Below, one piece after another: positions 18,401 through 26,713 of a stretch of DNA of 54,230 bases. The position numbers and the translations under genes are program-made. The notes beneath the pieces were generated by a model. It was not told the DNA's origin, made no database searches, and saw nothing but the letters and a program-made list of their open reading frames with translations. This DNA comes from RGIG5472 sp051867615 (GTDB taxonomy: Bacteria; Bacillota; Clostridia; Oscillospirales; Oscillospiraceae), in NCBI GenBank assembly GCA_051867615.1, contig JBJDYU010000039.1, positions 1 to 54,230 on the forward strand, in the 5' to 3' direction. Position 1 is the stretch's first letter; each line of letters starts with the position of its first letter.

Positions 18401-19066
18401 ACCGTCACCGGCGATGGTCGGCACGAGGTCATGGTGGCCGGTATCTATGAGAACTATGTGGCGCATTTTATTTATGTATCCCCGGCATACTACGAAAAGG
18501 TCTTTGGGGAGGCGGCGGAGAACAATTCCCTGCTGCTGAACCTGACGGACGGGAGCGACGAGGCCTGCGAGGCCACGCTGACGGAGCTGCTGGCGCTGCA
18601 CGGCGTCTCCTCCGCCTCCCGCACGTCGGAGACCCGGGACACCTACCACTCCAGCATGGAGCGGGTGGACTTCGTGGTGGTGGTCATCATCCTCTGCGCG
18701 GCGGCGCTGGCCATCGTGGTGCTGTATAACCTCTCGAATATCAATATTACCGAGCGCGTGAGGGAGCTTGCCACCATCAAGGTGCTGGGCTTCTTCGACC
18801 CGGAGGTGACGGCCTACGTCACGCGGGAGAACGCGGTGCTGACCCTGGCGGGCATCCTCTTTGGCTGTGTCATGGGCAAATACCTGCATCTCTATCTGGT
18901 GCGCTCGGTGGAGATCGACCTGATGATGTTCGGTCGGGAGATGGAGGGGATCAATTACCTCTGGGCCGCCCTGCTGACCCTCCTCTTTGCCACCGTGGTC
19001 AACCTGTTCGCCCACGGGAAGATGAAGAAGATCGACATGGTGGAATCCCTCAAGAGCGCGGAATGA
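15432..19066 (+). CDS. FtsX-type ABC permease with giant coiled-coil domain (interrupted by assembly gap)
   Basis: Starts at a GTG after AAAGGAGG. Order: cytoplasmic N-tail, one membrane helix (about 18-38), an extracytoplasmic MacB-like domain, then about 300 or more residues of Ala/Glu/Asp-rich coiled coil with repeats such as ELADA and YxDGKQxL, then the first FtsX domain (from about 17465), a second extracytoplasmic domain, and the second FtsX domain near the end. The run of 100 N at 17076-17175 breaks the frame on paper. Joining the two identical 55-base flanks restores one open frame of 1159 residues, so the break is most likely an assembly artefact and not a mutation. With the upstream ATPase it forms a complete exporter or mechanotransmission pair of unknown cargo. 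Confidence 0.88.
17021..17230. repeat. Identical 55-base direct repeat on both sides of the gap
   Basis: Bases 17021-17075 and 17176-17230 are identical over all 55 positions and are read in the same phase, encoding EYEDGKQQLADGWAEYND. Either the assembler placed overlapping contig ends on both sides of a gap, or there are at least two true tandem copies of this coiled-coil unit. Confidence 0.9.
17076..17175. other. Assembly gap (100 N)
   Basis: Exactly 100 unknown bases, the usual placeholder for a gap of unknown size, inside the coiled-coil coding repeat of the permease. Confidence 0.99.
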
Positions 19067-19096
19067 CCCCGCCCGCCGGTGGAAGAAAGGAGACCC

Positions 19097-19966
19097 ATGG
19101 CAAGGACGCGGCGAAAACGGCGTGGCTGTCTGCCCCGCCTGCTGAAATGGTGCCTGGCGCTGGCGCTTCTGGCGGCGTTTTACTGGTACAGCAACTACAC
19201 CCTCCAGGTGGAGGAGGCGGTCTTTACCTCCTCCCGCCTCCCGGCGGGTTTTGAGGGCTATACGCTGGTGCAGCTCAGCGACCTCCACGGCGCGTCCTTC
19301 GGAGAGGACAACGAGCGGCTGCTGCAGGCCGTGGCGGCGGCAAAGCCGGACGCCATCCTCCTGACGGGAGATCTGGTGGATCAGTACCGGGGCATCGACT
19401 GGGCCTATGTGGAGGCCACGGCGGCGCAGCTCGCCGCTCTGGCCCCCACCTACTTTGTCACAGGAAACCATGAGTGGGCCACCGGCGAGACGCCGGAGCT
19501 GAAGGAGCTGCTCGCGGCGCAGGGCGTCACGGTGCTGAGCAACGAATATGTGACGCTGGAGCGCGGCGGCGACCGCATCGTTCTCGCGGGCATCGATGAC
19601 CCCAACGGCTACGCCGACCAGAAAACGCCGGCGGAGCTGGCGGCGGAGGTGTACGCCGCCTTCGGCGATCCCTTCTGGCTGCTGCTGGCCCACCGCAACG
19701 ACCGCTTCGCGGAGGAATACAGCCTTCTCGGCGCGGACCTGACCATTTCCGGCCACGGCCACGGCGGCATCATCCGCCTGCCCTTTACCGACGGGCTGCT
19801 GTCCACGGACCGCACCCTCTTTCCCACCCATACCGCCGGGTTTTACGAGGATAACGGCGCGACTGTGTTCGTCTCCCGGGGCCTTGGGAATTCCGGCGTC
19901 TCCCGGCGGCTTTTCAACCGCCCGGAGGTGGCGGTGCTGACGCTTTCGCGCGGCGAGAGCGACTGA
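19097..19966 (+). CDS. Membrane-anchored metallophosphoesterase (YkuE/YaeI-like)
   Basis: 289 residues. An Arg/Lys-rich N-terminus and one membrane helix (about 13-31) precede a calcineurin-like phosphoesterase domain. Metal and catalytic motifs: D62 and H64 (SDLHG), D92 (GDLVD), N124-H125 (GNHEW), H199 (LAHR) and H220/H222 (GHGHGG). The active domain should face outward. Relatives act on lipid or cell-wall phosphoesters, but the substrate is not deducible. The ATG at 19097 was chosen for AAAGGAG just before it; a GTG at 19079 is less likely. It follows the permease gene after 30 bases, so it may be co-transcribed. Confidence 0.88.
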   Translation: MARTRRKRRGCLPRLLKWCLALALLAAFYWYSNYTLQVEEAVFTSSRLPAGFEGYTLVQLSDLHGASFGEDNERLLQAVAAAKPDAILLTGDLVDQYRGIDWAYVEATAAQLAALAPTYFVTGNHEWATGETPELKELLAAQGVTVLSNEYVTLERGGDRIVLAGIDDPNGYADQKTPAELAAEVYAAFGDPFWLLLAHRNDRFAEEYSLLGADLTISGHGHGGIIRLPFTDGLLSTDRTLFPTHTAGFYEDNGATVFVSRGLGNSGVSRRLFNRPEVAVLTLSRGESD

Positions 19967-20016
19967 GCGCGGCCTGTGGCCGCGCCATTTTCCTCTGATT
20001 TGCGAGGTTCCTGCCT

Positions 20017-21900
20017 ATGAAGACCTATTTCGCGGGACAATTCGATATCGCCGTCATCGGCGCGGGCCACGCGGGCATCGAGGCGGCTCTCGCCGCCGCC
20101 CGCATGGGCTGCCGCGTCGTCTGCTTTACCATGAATCTGGACGCGGTGGGCAATATGCCCTGCAATCCCGCCATCGGCGGCACGGGCAAGGGCCATCTCG
20201 TGCGGGAGCTGGACGCCCTCGGCGGCGAGATGGGCAGGGCCGCGGACCGGGCCTGCATCCAGTACCGGATGCTGAACGCCGGGAAAGGCCCCGCCGTGCG
20301 CTCTCTCCGGGCTCAGGCCGACCGCCGCCGCTATCAGGACATCATGAAGCACACGCTGGAACGGCAGGAGAACCTCTCCCTCCGGCAGGCCGAGGTGACG
20401 GAGATTCGTCTGCAGGACGGGCGCGTGGCCTCGGTCATCACCGCCACCGGGGCGGAGTACGCCGTCTCCGCCGCCATCGTCTGCTCCGGGACGTACCTCG
20501 GGGGCCGTATCATCATCGGCGAGTGCGTGCGCGAGAGCGGGCCGGACGGCCTTGCCGCCGCCACGGCGCTGACGGTGTGCCTGAAAGACTTAGGGCTGTC
20601 CTTCCGCCGCTTCAAGACCGGCACGCCGCCCCGCATCAACGCCCGGAGCGTGGATTTCTCCCGCATGGAGCGGCAGGAGGGCGATAAGCGCCCTGAGCCG
20701 TTTTCTCTCACGACCAAAGAGCCGGTGGAGAACTCTGCCTGCTGCTATCTGACCTATACCAACGCCGAGACCCACCGCATCATTCTGGAAAACCTCCACC
20801 GCTCCCCCATGCACGCGGGGGTCATTCAGGGAGTGGGGCCGCGGTACTGCCCCTCCATCGAGACGAAGGTCAGCACCTTCCGGGACAAGGAGCGGCACCA
20901 GCTTTTTCTGGAGCCTATGGGTCTTGGGACGGAGGAACTGTATCTGCAGGGCTTCTCCTCCGCCCTGCCGGAGGAGATTCAGCTACAAATTCTCCACACC
21001 CTGCCGGGGCTGGAGCGGGCGGAGATGACCCGCCCCGCCTACGCCATCGAGTACGACTGCGTGGACCCGCTGGAGCTGCTGCCCACCCTCGAGTGCAAGA
21101 AAGTCCCGGGCCTCTACGGCGCGGGTCAGTTCAACGGCTCCTCCGGCTATGAGGAGGCGGCGGTGCAGGGTTTTGTGGCGGGCGTGAACGCGGCGCTGAA
21201 GCTGCGCGGCGAGGAGCCTTTCATCTTAAAGCGCAGCGAAAGCTATATCGGCACCCTCATCGACGACCTCGTGACCAAGGGCACCAACGAGCCGTACCGC
21301 ATCATGACCTCCCGCAGCGAATACCGGCTGCTGCTGCGCCAGGACAACGCCGACGAGCGGCTGACCGGCTACGGCCGGCGGCTGGGCCTCATCAGCGCCG
21401 AGCGCGCGGCGGAGGTGGAGGAGAAATACCGCCGGGTGGCGGAGGAGCTGCGGCGGCTGGAACATACGGGCCTTGCCCCCACGGCGGAGCTGAACGCCTT
21501 TCTCCGGGAAAAGGGCAGCGCGGAGAACCACAGCGGCGCGCCGCTGGCGTCGCTGCTGCGCCGGCCGGAGCTTGGCTATGACGATCTGCGCCGCTTTGAC
21601 GCGGTTTGCGCCGCCATGCCCCGCGACATCGCGGAGGCGGTGGAGACGGCGCTGAAATACGAGGGGTACATCCAGCGGCAGAAGCGCCAGGTGGCGGACT
21701 TCGACAAGCTGGAGCGGCGGAGGCTCCCGAAAGATATGGATTACACCCGTATCGACGGGGTGCGGCTGGAGGCGCGGGAAAAGCTCAGCGCCGTCCGTCC
21801 GCTGAATCTGGGACAGGCCTCCCGGATCTCCGGGGTCTCCCCGGCGGATATCACGGCCATTATGATTTGGCTGGAAAAGCGAAAAGGAGAAGATTCCTGA
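20017..21900 (+). CDS. mnmG: tRNA uridine-34 5-carboxymethylaminomethyl modification enzyme MnmG
   Basis: 627 residues, full length. The FAD-binding GxGxxG motif (VIGAGHAG) lies at about 14-21, followed by the family signature NPAIGGTGKGHL. The later PPRINARS-type and NGSSGYEEAA stretches and the C-terminal helical tRNA-binding domain are all present. With MnmE it adds the carboxymethylaminomethyl group to the wobble uridine of tRNAs. The usual partners mnmE and rsmG are not beside it; instead it sits between a phosphoesterase and a cyclase-family gene. A GCGCGGCC/GGCCGCGC hairpin at 19967-19985 lies upstream, so it may have separate transcription. Confidence 0.97.
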   Translation: MKTYFAGQFDIAVIGAGHAGIEAALAAARMGCRVVCFTMNLDAVGNMPCNPAIGGTGKGHLVRELDALGGEMGRAADRACIQYRMLNAGKGPAVRSLRAQADRRRYQDIMKHTLERQENLSLRQAEVTEIRLQDGRVASVITATGAEYAVSAAIVCSGTYLGGRIIIGECVRESGPDGLAAATALTVCLKDLGLSFRRFKTGTPPRINARSVDFSRMERQEGDKRPEPFSLTTKEPVENSACCYLTYTNAETHRIILENLHRSPMHAGVIQGVGPRYCPSIETKVSTFRDKERHQLFLEPMGLGTEELYLQGFSSALPEEIQLQILHTLPGLERAEMTRPAYAIEYDCVDPLELLPTLECKKVPGLYGAGQFNGSSGYEEAAVQGFVAGVNAALKLRGEEPFILKRSESYIGTLIDDLVTKGTNEPYRIMTSRSEYRLLLRQDNADERLTGYGRRLGLISAERAAEVEEKYRRVAEELRRLEHTGLAPTAELNAFLREKGSAENHSGAPLASLLRRPELGYDDLRRFDAVCAAMPRDIAEAVETALKYEGYIQRQKRQVADFDKLERRRLPKDMDYTRIDGVRLEAREKLSAVRPLNLGQASRISGVSPADITAIMIWLEKRKGEDS

Positions 21901-22551
21901 GTGAAATTATACGATCTGACCCATGTGCTCTCGGAGGACACGCCGGTCTATCCCGGCACGGAGCCGCCGCGGTTTTCCGCAGTTGCTTCGGTGGAGCGGG
22001 AGGGCTATCGGGAGACGCTGCTGCGCCTGACCTCCCACACCGGCACCCACATGGACGCGCCCGCCCATGTCCTCCCCGATGGGGACACGCTGGAGAGCTG
22101 CCCGCCGGAGACCTTCGCGGGCCGTGCCTTTGTGCTGGACTGCGCCGAAGCAGGCCCGGAGGGCCGCGTGACGCTGCCTGCGCTGCAGGCGGCGGAGCGG
22201 CAGCTGCGACAGGCGGAGTATCTGCTGCTCTATACCGGCTGGGAGCGCTATTGGGGCGAGGAGGACTATTTCGCCTCCTTTCCCGTGCTGACGGCGGAGG
22301 CGAGCCGCTTTCTCGCCGCGCTGCCGCGATTGAAGGGCGTGGGGGTGGATGCGGTCTCCGTGGACCCGGTGGGGCCGGAGCTAAAGAACCACCGGATTCT
22401 GCTCGGCGCGGGCAAGCTGCTGGTGGAAAATCTCCGGGGCCTTGCGCCCCTTGCGGGCAGGACCGTGGGCTTCGCCGCGCTGCCGCTGGCCTACCGCCAT
22501 GCCGACGGCGCGCCGGTGCGGGCCGTGGCCTGGGAGGAGGACGGCGTATGA
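21901..22551 (+). CDS. Cyclase / kynurenine formamidase-like metal hydrolase
   Basis: 216 residues with the family signature HTGTHMDAPAH (about 57-67), whose His and Asp bind metal in kynurenine formamidase and related amidohydrolases. A GTG start follows directly on the mnmG stop codon, with AAAAGGAG inside the end of mnmG, so it is translationally linked to mnmG. There is no tryptophan-degradation gene nearby, so a kynurenine role is not supported; the substrate is open. Confidence 0.85.
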   Translation: MKLYDLTHVLSEDTPVYPGTEPPRFSAVASVEREGYRETLLRLTSHTGTHMDAPAHVLPDGDTLESCPPETFAGRAFVLDCAEAGPEGRVTLPALQAAERQLRQAEYLLLYTGWERYWGEEDYFASFPVLTAEASRFLAALPRLKGVGVDAVSVDPVGPELKNHRILLGAGKLLVENLRGLAPLAGRTVGFAALPLAYRHADGAPVRAVAWEEDGV

Positions 22552-23027
22552 CCATCCGACAGGCCAGAGCGGAGGAGCTTTCCGAGATCATGGCGGTGTT
22601 TGCCCAAGCCCAGGCCTTCATGCGCGACACCGGCAATCCCCGGCAGTGGGAGGACTACCCCACCCGGGAGATCGTGCTGGGTGATATCGCCCGGGGCGAA
22701 TGCTGGGTGCTGGAGACCGGGGGCGAACTCGCGGGCGTGTTCGCCCTGGGCTATGGCCGGGACGAGGAGTATGAGCTGCCGGAGGCGGGCTTCTCCGAGG
22801 GCCCCTACGCCACGCTGCACCGCGTGGCCTCCAGCGGCCGGGCGAAGGGCGTTTTCGCCGCGGCGCTGGATTTTTGCCGGGCGCGGACGGACTGCCTCCG
22901 GGTGGACACCCATGAGGACAACCACATCATGCGCCGCCTGCTGGAAAGGGCGGGCTTTCGCCGCTGCGGGACGCTCCAGCGCTTTGGAGAGCGCTTTTTG
23001 ACTTACGAATGGAAAGCCGAAAAATGA
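22548..23027 (+). CDS. GNAT family N-acetyltransferase
   Basis: 159 residues, single GNAT fold. N-terminal MTIRQARAEELSEIMAVF matches the first strand and helix; the acetyl-CoA loop region lies near VASSGRAKGVFAAALDFC, and the last motif is DTHEDNHIMRRLLERAGFRR. The ATG overlaps the stop of the previous gene in ATGA, indicating translational coupling. The acceptor of the acetyl group is unknown. Confidence 0.88.
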   Translation: MTIRQARAEELSEIMAVFAQAQAFMRDTGNPRQWEDYPTREIVLGDIARGECWVLETGGELAGVFALGYGRDEEYELPEAGFSEGPYATLHRVASSGRAKGVFAAALDFCRARTDCLRVDTHEDNHIMRRLLERAGFRRCGTLQRFGERFLTYEWKAEK

Positions 23028-23034
23028 AAAAAGA

Positions 23035-23074
23035 CCGGCCGGAGCCAAAAAGGCTCCGGCCGGCTGCTGTTTTT
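23035..23074. terminator. Bidirectional terminator between convergent genes
   Basis: A perfect 12-base stem (23035-23046 with 23052-23063) with an AAAAA loop. TTTTT follows on the plus strand, and an A-rich stretch on the left gives T residues on the minus strand. Confidence 0.82.
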
Positions 23075-23082
23075 CAGAGGAA

Positions 23083-23607
23083 TTACTCGTTTTCCACCGT
23101 GATCTGGCAGGACTTCATGGCGGCCAGGGCGCTGCGGTGGCTCTCCGGCGTGACGCCGGCGCAGCAGGCCGCGTCCACCGCGATCTCCGCCTCCGGCAAA
23201 AACGCCTTCAAAAGCATGGCGTTGGAGATGACGCAGATGTCCGTGCAAAGGCCGATGAGGGTGACGCGGCGGATGGGCTCCTCCCGGTCCGCCGCCTGCA
23301 GCAGCGCTCCCAGAGCGGCGGAGCCGAACGTAGGCTTGTCGATGGGCTCCTCCCGCACAAAGGGAGCCAGGGCGGGCGCGATCTCCCAGCCCGCCGTGCC
23401 GCGGATGCAGTGGGGCACGGGGAGCTTCCGCCCCTCCTGAGTGGAGAGATAGTCCGCGTCGTGGGTGTCCCGGGTGAAGAGGACCCGGCCCGCGAAGTCC
23501 CGGATCTTTTCCGCCGCTTTCGGCACGATGGCCTGCGCCTCTTTGCTGCCGAGAGGGCCGTCAATGAAGTCGTTTTGCATATCCACGACGATGAGAATGT
23601 CCTGCAT
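23083..23607 (-). CDS. Cysteine hydrolase of the isochorismatase/nicotinamidase family
   Basis: 174 residues. The catalytic triad can be placed as D9 (VVDMQNDF), K91 (DKPTFGS) and C125 (CTDICV). D47/H49 (RDTHD) and H66 (VPHC) fit the metal site typical of nicotinamidases (PncA), so release of ammonia from nicotinamide for NAD salvage is the best guess. It is the third gene in the murT operon, 11 bases after the GatD-like gene. That is an unusual place for a salvage gene. Confidence 0.83.
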   Translation of the reverse strand: MQDILIVVDMQNDFIDGPLGSKEAQAIVPKAAEKIRDFAGRVLFTRDTHDADYLSTQEGRKLPVPHCIRGTAGWEIAPALAPFVREEPIDKPTFGSAALGALLQAADREEPIRRVTLIGLCTDICVISNAMLLKAFLPEAEIAVDAACCAGVTPESHRSALAAMKSCQITVENE

Positions 23608-23618
23608 GGCCGCTCCTT

Positions 23619-24332
23619 TCAGTGATACACGACGCCGGTGTTCGGGTCGCTGAACTCCCGCACCCGCTGGCGGTACAGCTCCATGGCGGCGGACTCGAAG
23701 GCCAGCGCCGGCTCCTCCTCCCCCATGAGGCGGAGCAGGTGCTTTGTAAAGGGCGGGTTCAGGATCAGCAGCGGGCCGATGAGGTAGGTGGCGAAGAAAT
23801 TGTTGCGGCGCAGCCCCTCCCCCGGCACGTCGGGGTTCAGCCCCGCGCCCCGGAGGGTGGTGAACAGCGGCTCGGCCTCGCCGTAGCTGTGGCCGAACTG
23901 GCTCTTAAAGCCCACGATGTCCATCTTCTCCTGAAATTTGCCCACATACAGGGCGTTATAGCGCTGCATCATGCGGTGTCTGGCGCTGGTGGGAAAGAGA
24001 CCGAGACAGCGCAGGGCTGTGCCGTCATCTGCCGTGATCTCCTGCCCGAAGATCTCCAGCGCGTTGCCGGTGATGAGAAAGAGCTGGCCCGCGTCGATCA
24101 GCTCCATGAGCTTCTCCCGGTAGGGCGTGAGAGCCTCCACCGCCAGAGCCTGCCCCTCCTCCGTCACGGAGCCCATGTAAATGAGGTCCACCTTCTGCGA
24201 GACAAAGGCCGGCTCCGCTTTCAGACTCGTGCGCACCACCTCCGCGCCGCCGCAGCAGCGGCAGAGGTATTCCACGTTCATCAGGTCCCCGTAGAGGTTC
24301 GCCACCTCCGGGAACAGGATCTCGATCTTCAT
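23619..24332 (-). CDS. GatD-like glutamine amidotransferase homologue lacking catalytic Cys and His
   Basis: 237 residues, the length of GatD, the glutaminase half of the MurT-GatD complex that amidates D-Glu of lipid II. The N-terminus (ILFPEVANLYGDLMN) and the TYLxGPLLxxNP region are clearly GatD-like. However, where GatD has ICGGYQ with the nucleophilic Cys, this protein has ITGN (T88), and where the His of TYLHGP is expected there is I185 (ATYLIGPLL). Glutamine hydrolysis is therefore predicted to be lost. The gene overlaps murT by 4 bases (ATGA), so the two are still made together. It may serve as a structural subunit, with ammonia coming from elsewhere. Confidence 0.82.
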   Translation of the reverse strand: MKIEILFPEVANLYGDLMNVEYLCRCCGGAEVVRTSLKAEPAFVSQKVDLIYMGSVTEEGQALAVEALTPYREKLMELIDAGQLFLITGNALEIFGQEITADDGTALRCLGLFPTSARHRMMQRYNALYVGKFQEKMDIVGFKSQFGHSYGEAEPLFTTLRGAGLNPDVPGEGLRRNNFFATYLIGPLLILNPPFTKHLLRLMGEEEPALAFESAAMELYRQRVREFSDPNTGVVYH

Positions 24333-25702
24333 TTCGCCGCCTCCTTTGCAAGCCGCGCCAGCTTCTGCCGCACCTTCTGGGCGTAGGTCAGGGAGTCCGT
24401 GCCGTAGAACAGGTACACCTGATCGCCCGCCACGAAGGGCAGCCGCTCCGCCGCCTCCATCTCATCCGCCACGCAGATGATCTTCTCCTCCGGCACGCCG
24501 GCGAGGAGCAGCCGCAGCCGGTAGTCCAGCGCCCGGGGGCCGGTGGCCACGATGCAGCGGATGTCGGGACGATTCAAAAACTCAAAGTCGCAGTCATACA
24601 GCCAGCTCACGTTCTCCGACCAGTGCTTCACGTCCCCGAGACAGTTCATCATGAGCATCAGCTCCTTCTCGCCGCTGCGGGAGGAGACATAGTCGAAGGC
24701 CCGGGAGCAGGCGAGAGCGTTTTTCTCCTTCGCCATCTGCATGATGAGCGTCACGTCGCCCACCTGCTCCTCGTTGTGGCGGGAGGCCACGATGGCGCAC
24801 TTGCGCATACAGCCCGCGATCTTTTCGTGGGAGAAGCCCAGCTCGCGCAGCACGGCGATGACCGTCACCTGATTGTAGACGTTGAAAATGCTGTCGCTGA
24901 GCAGGGGGTATTCCTCGCTCTCGCCGTGGTCAGCCACACGCATGGTCATGTTGTGGAAATCCACGTCGCTTGCCGCGTAATCATAGGCGGGAGAGGCGAA
25001 GCCGCAGCTGTCGCAGACGGCCTTGCCGATGTGGTGGTAGCGGCGGTACTCATACCGCAGCTCCGCCCGGCAGACGGGGCAGACCCGCATATCATTGATG
25101 CGGTTGACGCACTCGGTCACGTCACTCTCCATGGGGCCGATGCCGAAATAGACCCGCTGGTTTTCCGGCGCCACGCGGCAGGAGATCAGGTCGTCGGCGT
25201 TCACGATGAGCTTCGCGGACTTCGGGATCTCCCTTGTGAGGATGTCCGCGATGTAGGCCGGGTGGGCGTTGCGCATGATGGAGTCGCGGAAAAGGTTGGT
25301 GATGACCACATACTGGGGCTTCACATAGGGGAAGATCCTGGGGGTGGAGCGCTCGTCCACCTCCAGCACCGCCGTCTTATACTTGGGCCGGCCGAATACG
25401 GAGCAGCCGGAGAGCAGGACCGTGGCGATGCCGGAGTTGATGTTGGAGCCGTAGCGGTTGCTCAGCACCGGCTCGCCGCTTTTCTCCAGCATATCGCAGA
25501 GGAGGTTGGAAACGGTGGTCTTGCCGTTGGTGCCGGTGACGGCGATGATGCGGCGGGGCCGCGGAACGTAGCGCAGAAAGTCCGGGCAAAGGCGCAGGGC
25601 CAGCTTCCCGGGGAAATTGGTGCCCTTGTGGCCGGTGAGCTTCAGCACGGGGCCGGAGAGCTTCGCCGCCAGAAACGCAAAGATGAATTTCAGTCTGCCC
25701 AT
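24329..25702 (-). CDS. murT: MurT-type lipid II amidating ligase
   Basis: 457 residues. Mur-ligase P-loop GTNGKTT (57-63), central domain with an inserted four-Cys zinc ribbon (C208, C211, C230, C233), and a C-terminal MurT domain. In the known complex MurT activates the D-Glu carboxyl of the stem peptide and uses ammonia from GatD to make D-isoglutamine. The C-terminal stretch where I expect DVSW reads NVSW (N364), so an Asp thought to assist the GatD Cys and His may also be changed; an alignment is needed. The ATG at 25702 follows GAAGGTG. Confidence 0.88.
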   Translation of the reverse strand: MGRLKFIFAFLAAKLSGPVLKLTGHKGTNFPGKLALRLCPDFLRYVPRPRRIIAVTGTNGKTTVSNLLCDMLEKSGEPVLSNRYGSNINSGIATVLLSGCSVFGRPKYKTAVLEVDERSTPRIFPYVKPQYVVITNLFRDSIMRNAHPAYIADILTREIPKSAKLIVNADDLISCRVAPENQRVYFGIGPMESDVTECVNRINDMRVCPVCRAELRYEYRRYHHIGKAVCDSCGFASPAYDYAASDVDFHNMTMRVADHGESEEYPLLSDSIFNVYNQVTVIAVLRELGFSHEKIAGCMRKCAIVASRHNEEQVGDVTLIMQMAKEKNALACSRAFDYVSSRSGEKELMLMMNCLGDVKHWSENVSWLYDCDFEFLNRPDIRCIVATGPRALDYRLRLLLAGVPEEKIICVADEMEAAERLPFVAGDQVYLFYGTDSLTYAQKVRQKLARLAKEAAK

Positions 25703-25806
25703 GGCAGCACACCTTCTTTCGGGGATATTTTGTCTATGACACAGTGTAACCTGTTTTGCCGGGCCGTAGCCGCGCGCAGGGCCTGTCCGCCCGAGCGGCT
25801 GTTTTT

Positions 25807-25898
25807 GCCAGTATAGCACAGTTCCTAAAAAAGCGCAAAAAAATCTTGCGCCGCCCGCAAAAGCGCTTCCCGGAAGACGGCGGGTGTGCTATACTGGC
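25807..25898. promoter_or_regulatory. Divergent promoter region with 14-base inverted repeat
   Basis: GCCAGTATAGCACA (25807-25820) is the exact reverse complement of 25885-25898, and each copy contains an outward-facing TATACT. For murT the minus strand also has TTGCGC (25833-25838) with a 17-base spacer. For the acetyltransferase gene the -35 (near 25867) is weak. Confidence 0.45.
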
Positions 25899-25961
25899 GG
25901 AAAAGCGGCCCGCTCATGGCGCGGCGGCTGCACGAAAGAAGCACAATCGAGGTGATCTCCC

Positions 25962-26567
25962 ATGTCTACATTTACCCTCCGCATGGCGGCGGAGCAGGAT
26001 GCTCCCGCGCTGCTGGAAATATACCGCCCCTATATCGCCACTACCATCACCTTTGAGTATGAAGCGCCCTCAGAGGAGGAGTTTGCCCGCCGCATCCGGG
26101 AGGTGCTGCGGGAGTATCCCTATCTGGTCTGCGAGGAAAATGGCTGCCCCGTGGGCTACGCCTACGCCCACCGGCACAAGGAGCGGGCTGCGTATCAGTG
26201 GGACGCGGAGCTGTCGGTCTATCTCAGCGAGGCGGCCTTTGGCCGGGGCGTGGGCCGGGCGCTGTACGGCGCGCTGATGGAGCTGCTGCAGCGGCAGAAC
26301 GTGCGGAACGTGTACGGAGCCATCACCGGCGAAAACGGGCGCAGCATCCGCTTTCACCGCCGTCTGGGCTTTACGGAGCTGGGGGTTTATCACGAGACCG
26401 GCTACAAGTGCGGCCGCTGGCTGGACGTGTGCTGGATGGAAAAGCGCCTGCCGGGGCAGACGCCGCCCCTGCCCGTCCGTCCTTTGCAGGAGCTGCCGGA
26501 GCCGGAGGTGGAGGCGGTGCTGCGCCGCTGGACGGAGGAAATTCACACGTCAGAATCCGGCAGATGA
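25962..26567 (+). CDS. GNAT acetyltransferase, phosphinothricin acetyltransferase (Pat/YwnH) type
   Basis: 201 residues. Typical Pat features: LEIYRPYIATTITFEYEAPS in part at about 18-37, a W-D-A-E-LSVYL strand, the acetyl-CoA loop GRGVGRALYGALM, and GFTELGVYHETGYKCGRW near 147-165. Such proteins acetylate methionine sulfoximine-like or other amino-acid analogues; the natural substrate here is unknown. About 25 extra residues rich in Pro/Glu extend the C-terminus. Single-gene unit ended by a terminator-like hairpin. Confidence 0.88.
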   Translation: MSTFTLRMAAEQDAPALLEIYRPYIATTITFEYEAPSEEEFARRIREVLREYPYLVCEENGCPVGYAYAHRHKERAAYQWDAELSVYLSEAAFGRGVGRALYGALMELLQRQNVRNVYGAITGENGRSIRFHRRLGFTELGVYHETGYKCGRWLDVCWMEKRLPGQTPPLPVRPLQELPEPEVEAVLRRWTEEIHTSESGR

Positions 26568-26619
26568 TCAAAACCTCGCAGAGTTCGCGGTCTGCGCCGC
26601 GAAAAAAGAAAACACTTCC

Positions 26620-26655
26620 CGGCCCAGTGCGACAGCTTCGCGCAGGGCCGTTTTT
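26620..26655 (+). terminator. Terminator after the Pat-type gene
   Basis: Stem CGGCCC/GGGCCG (26620-26625 with 26645-26650) with an inner TGCG/CGCA stem, followed by TTTTT. Confidence 0.65.
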
Positions 26656-26713
26656 CATAAAAGTGGACATACCCTGCCCCGCCTACGCATAGGCTGAAAG
26701 GGAGGTGAGGGAC

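Noticed and set aside
16880..19831. Long antisense frame across the permease and phosphoesterase genes
   Set aside because: It runs through the N gap and opposes well-supported coding sequence; composition is that of a shadow frame.
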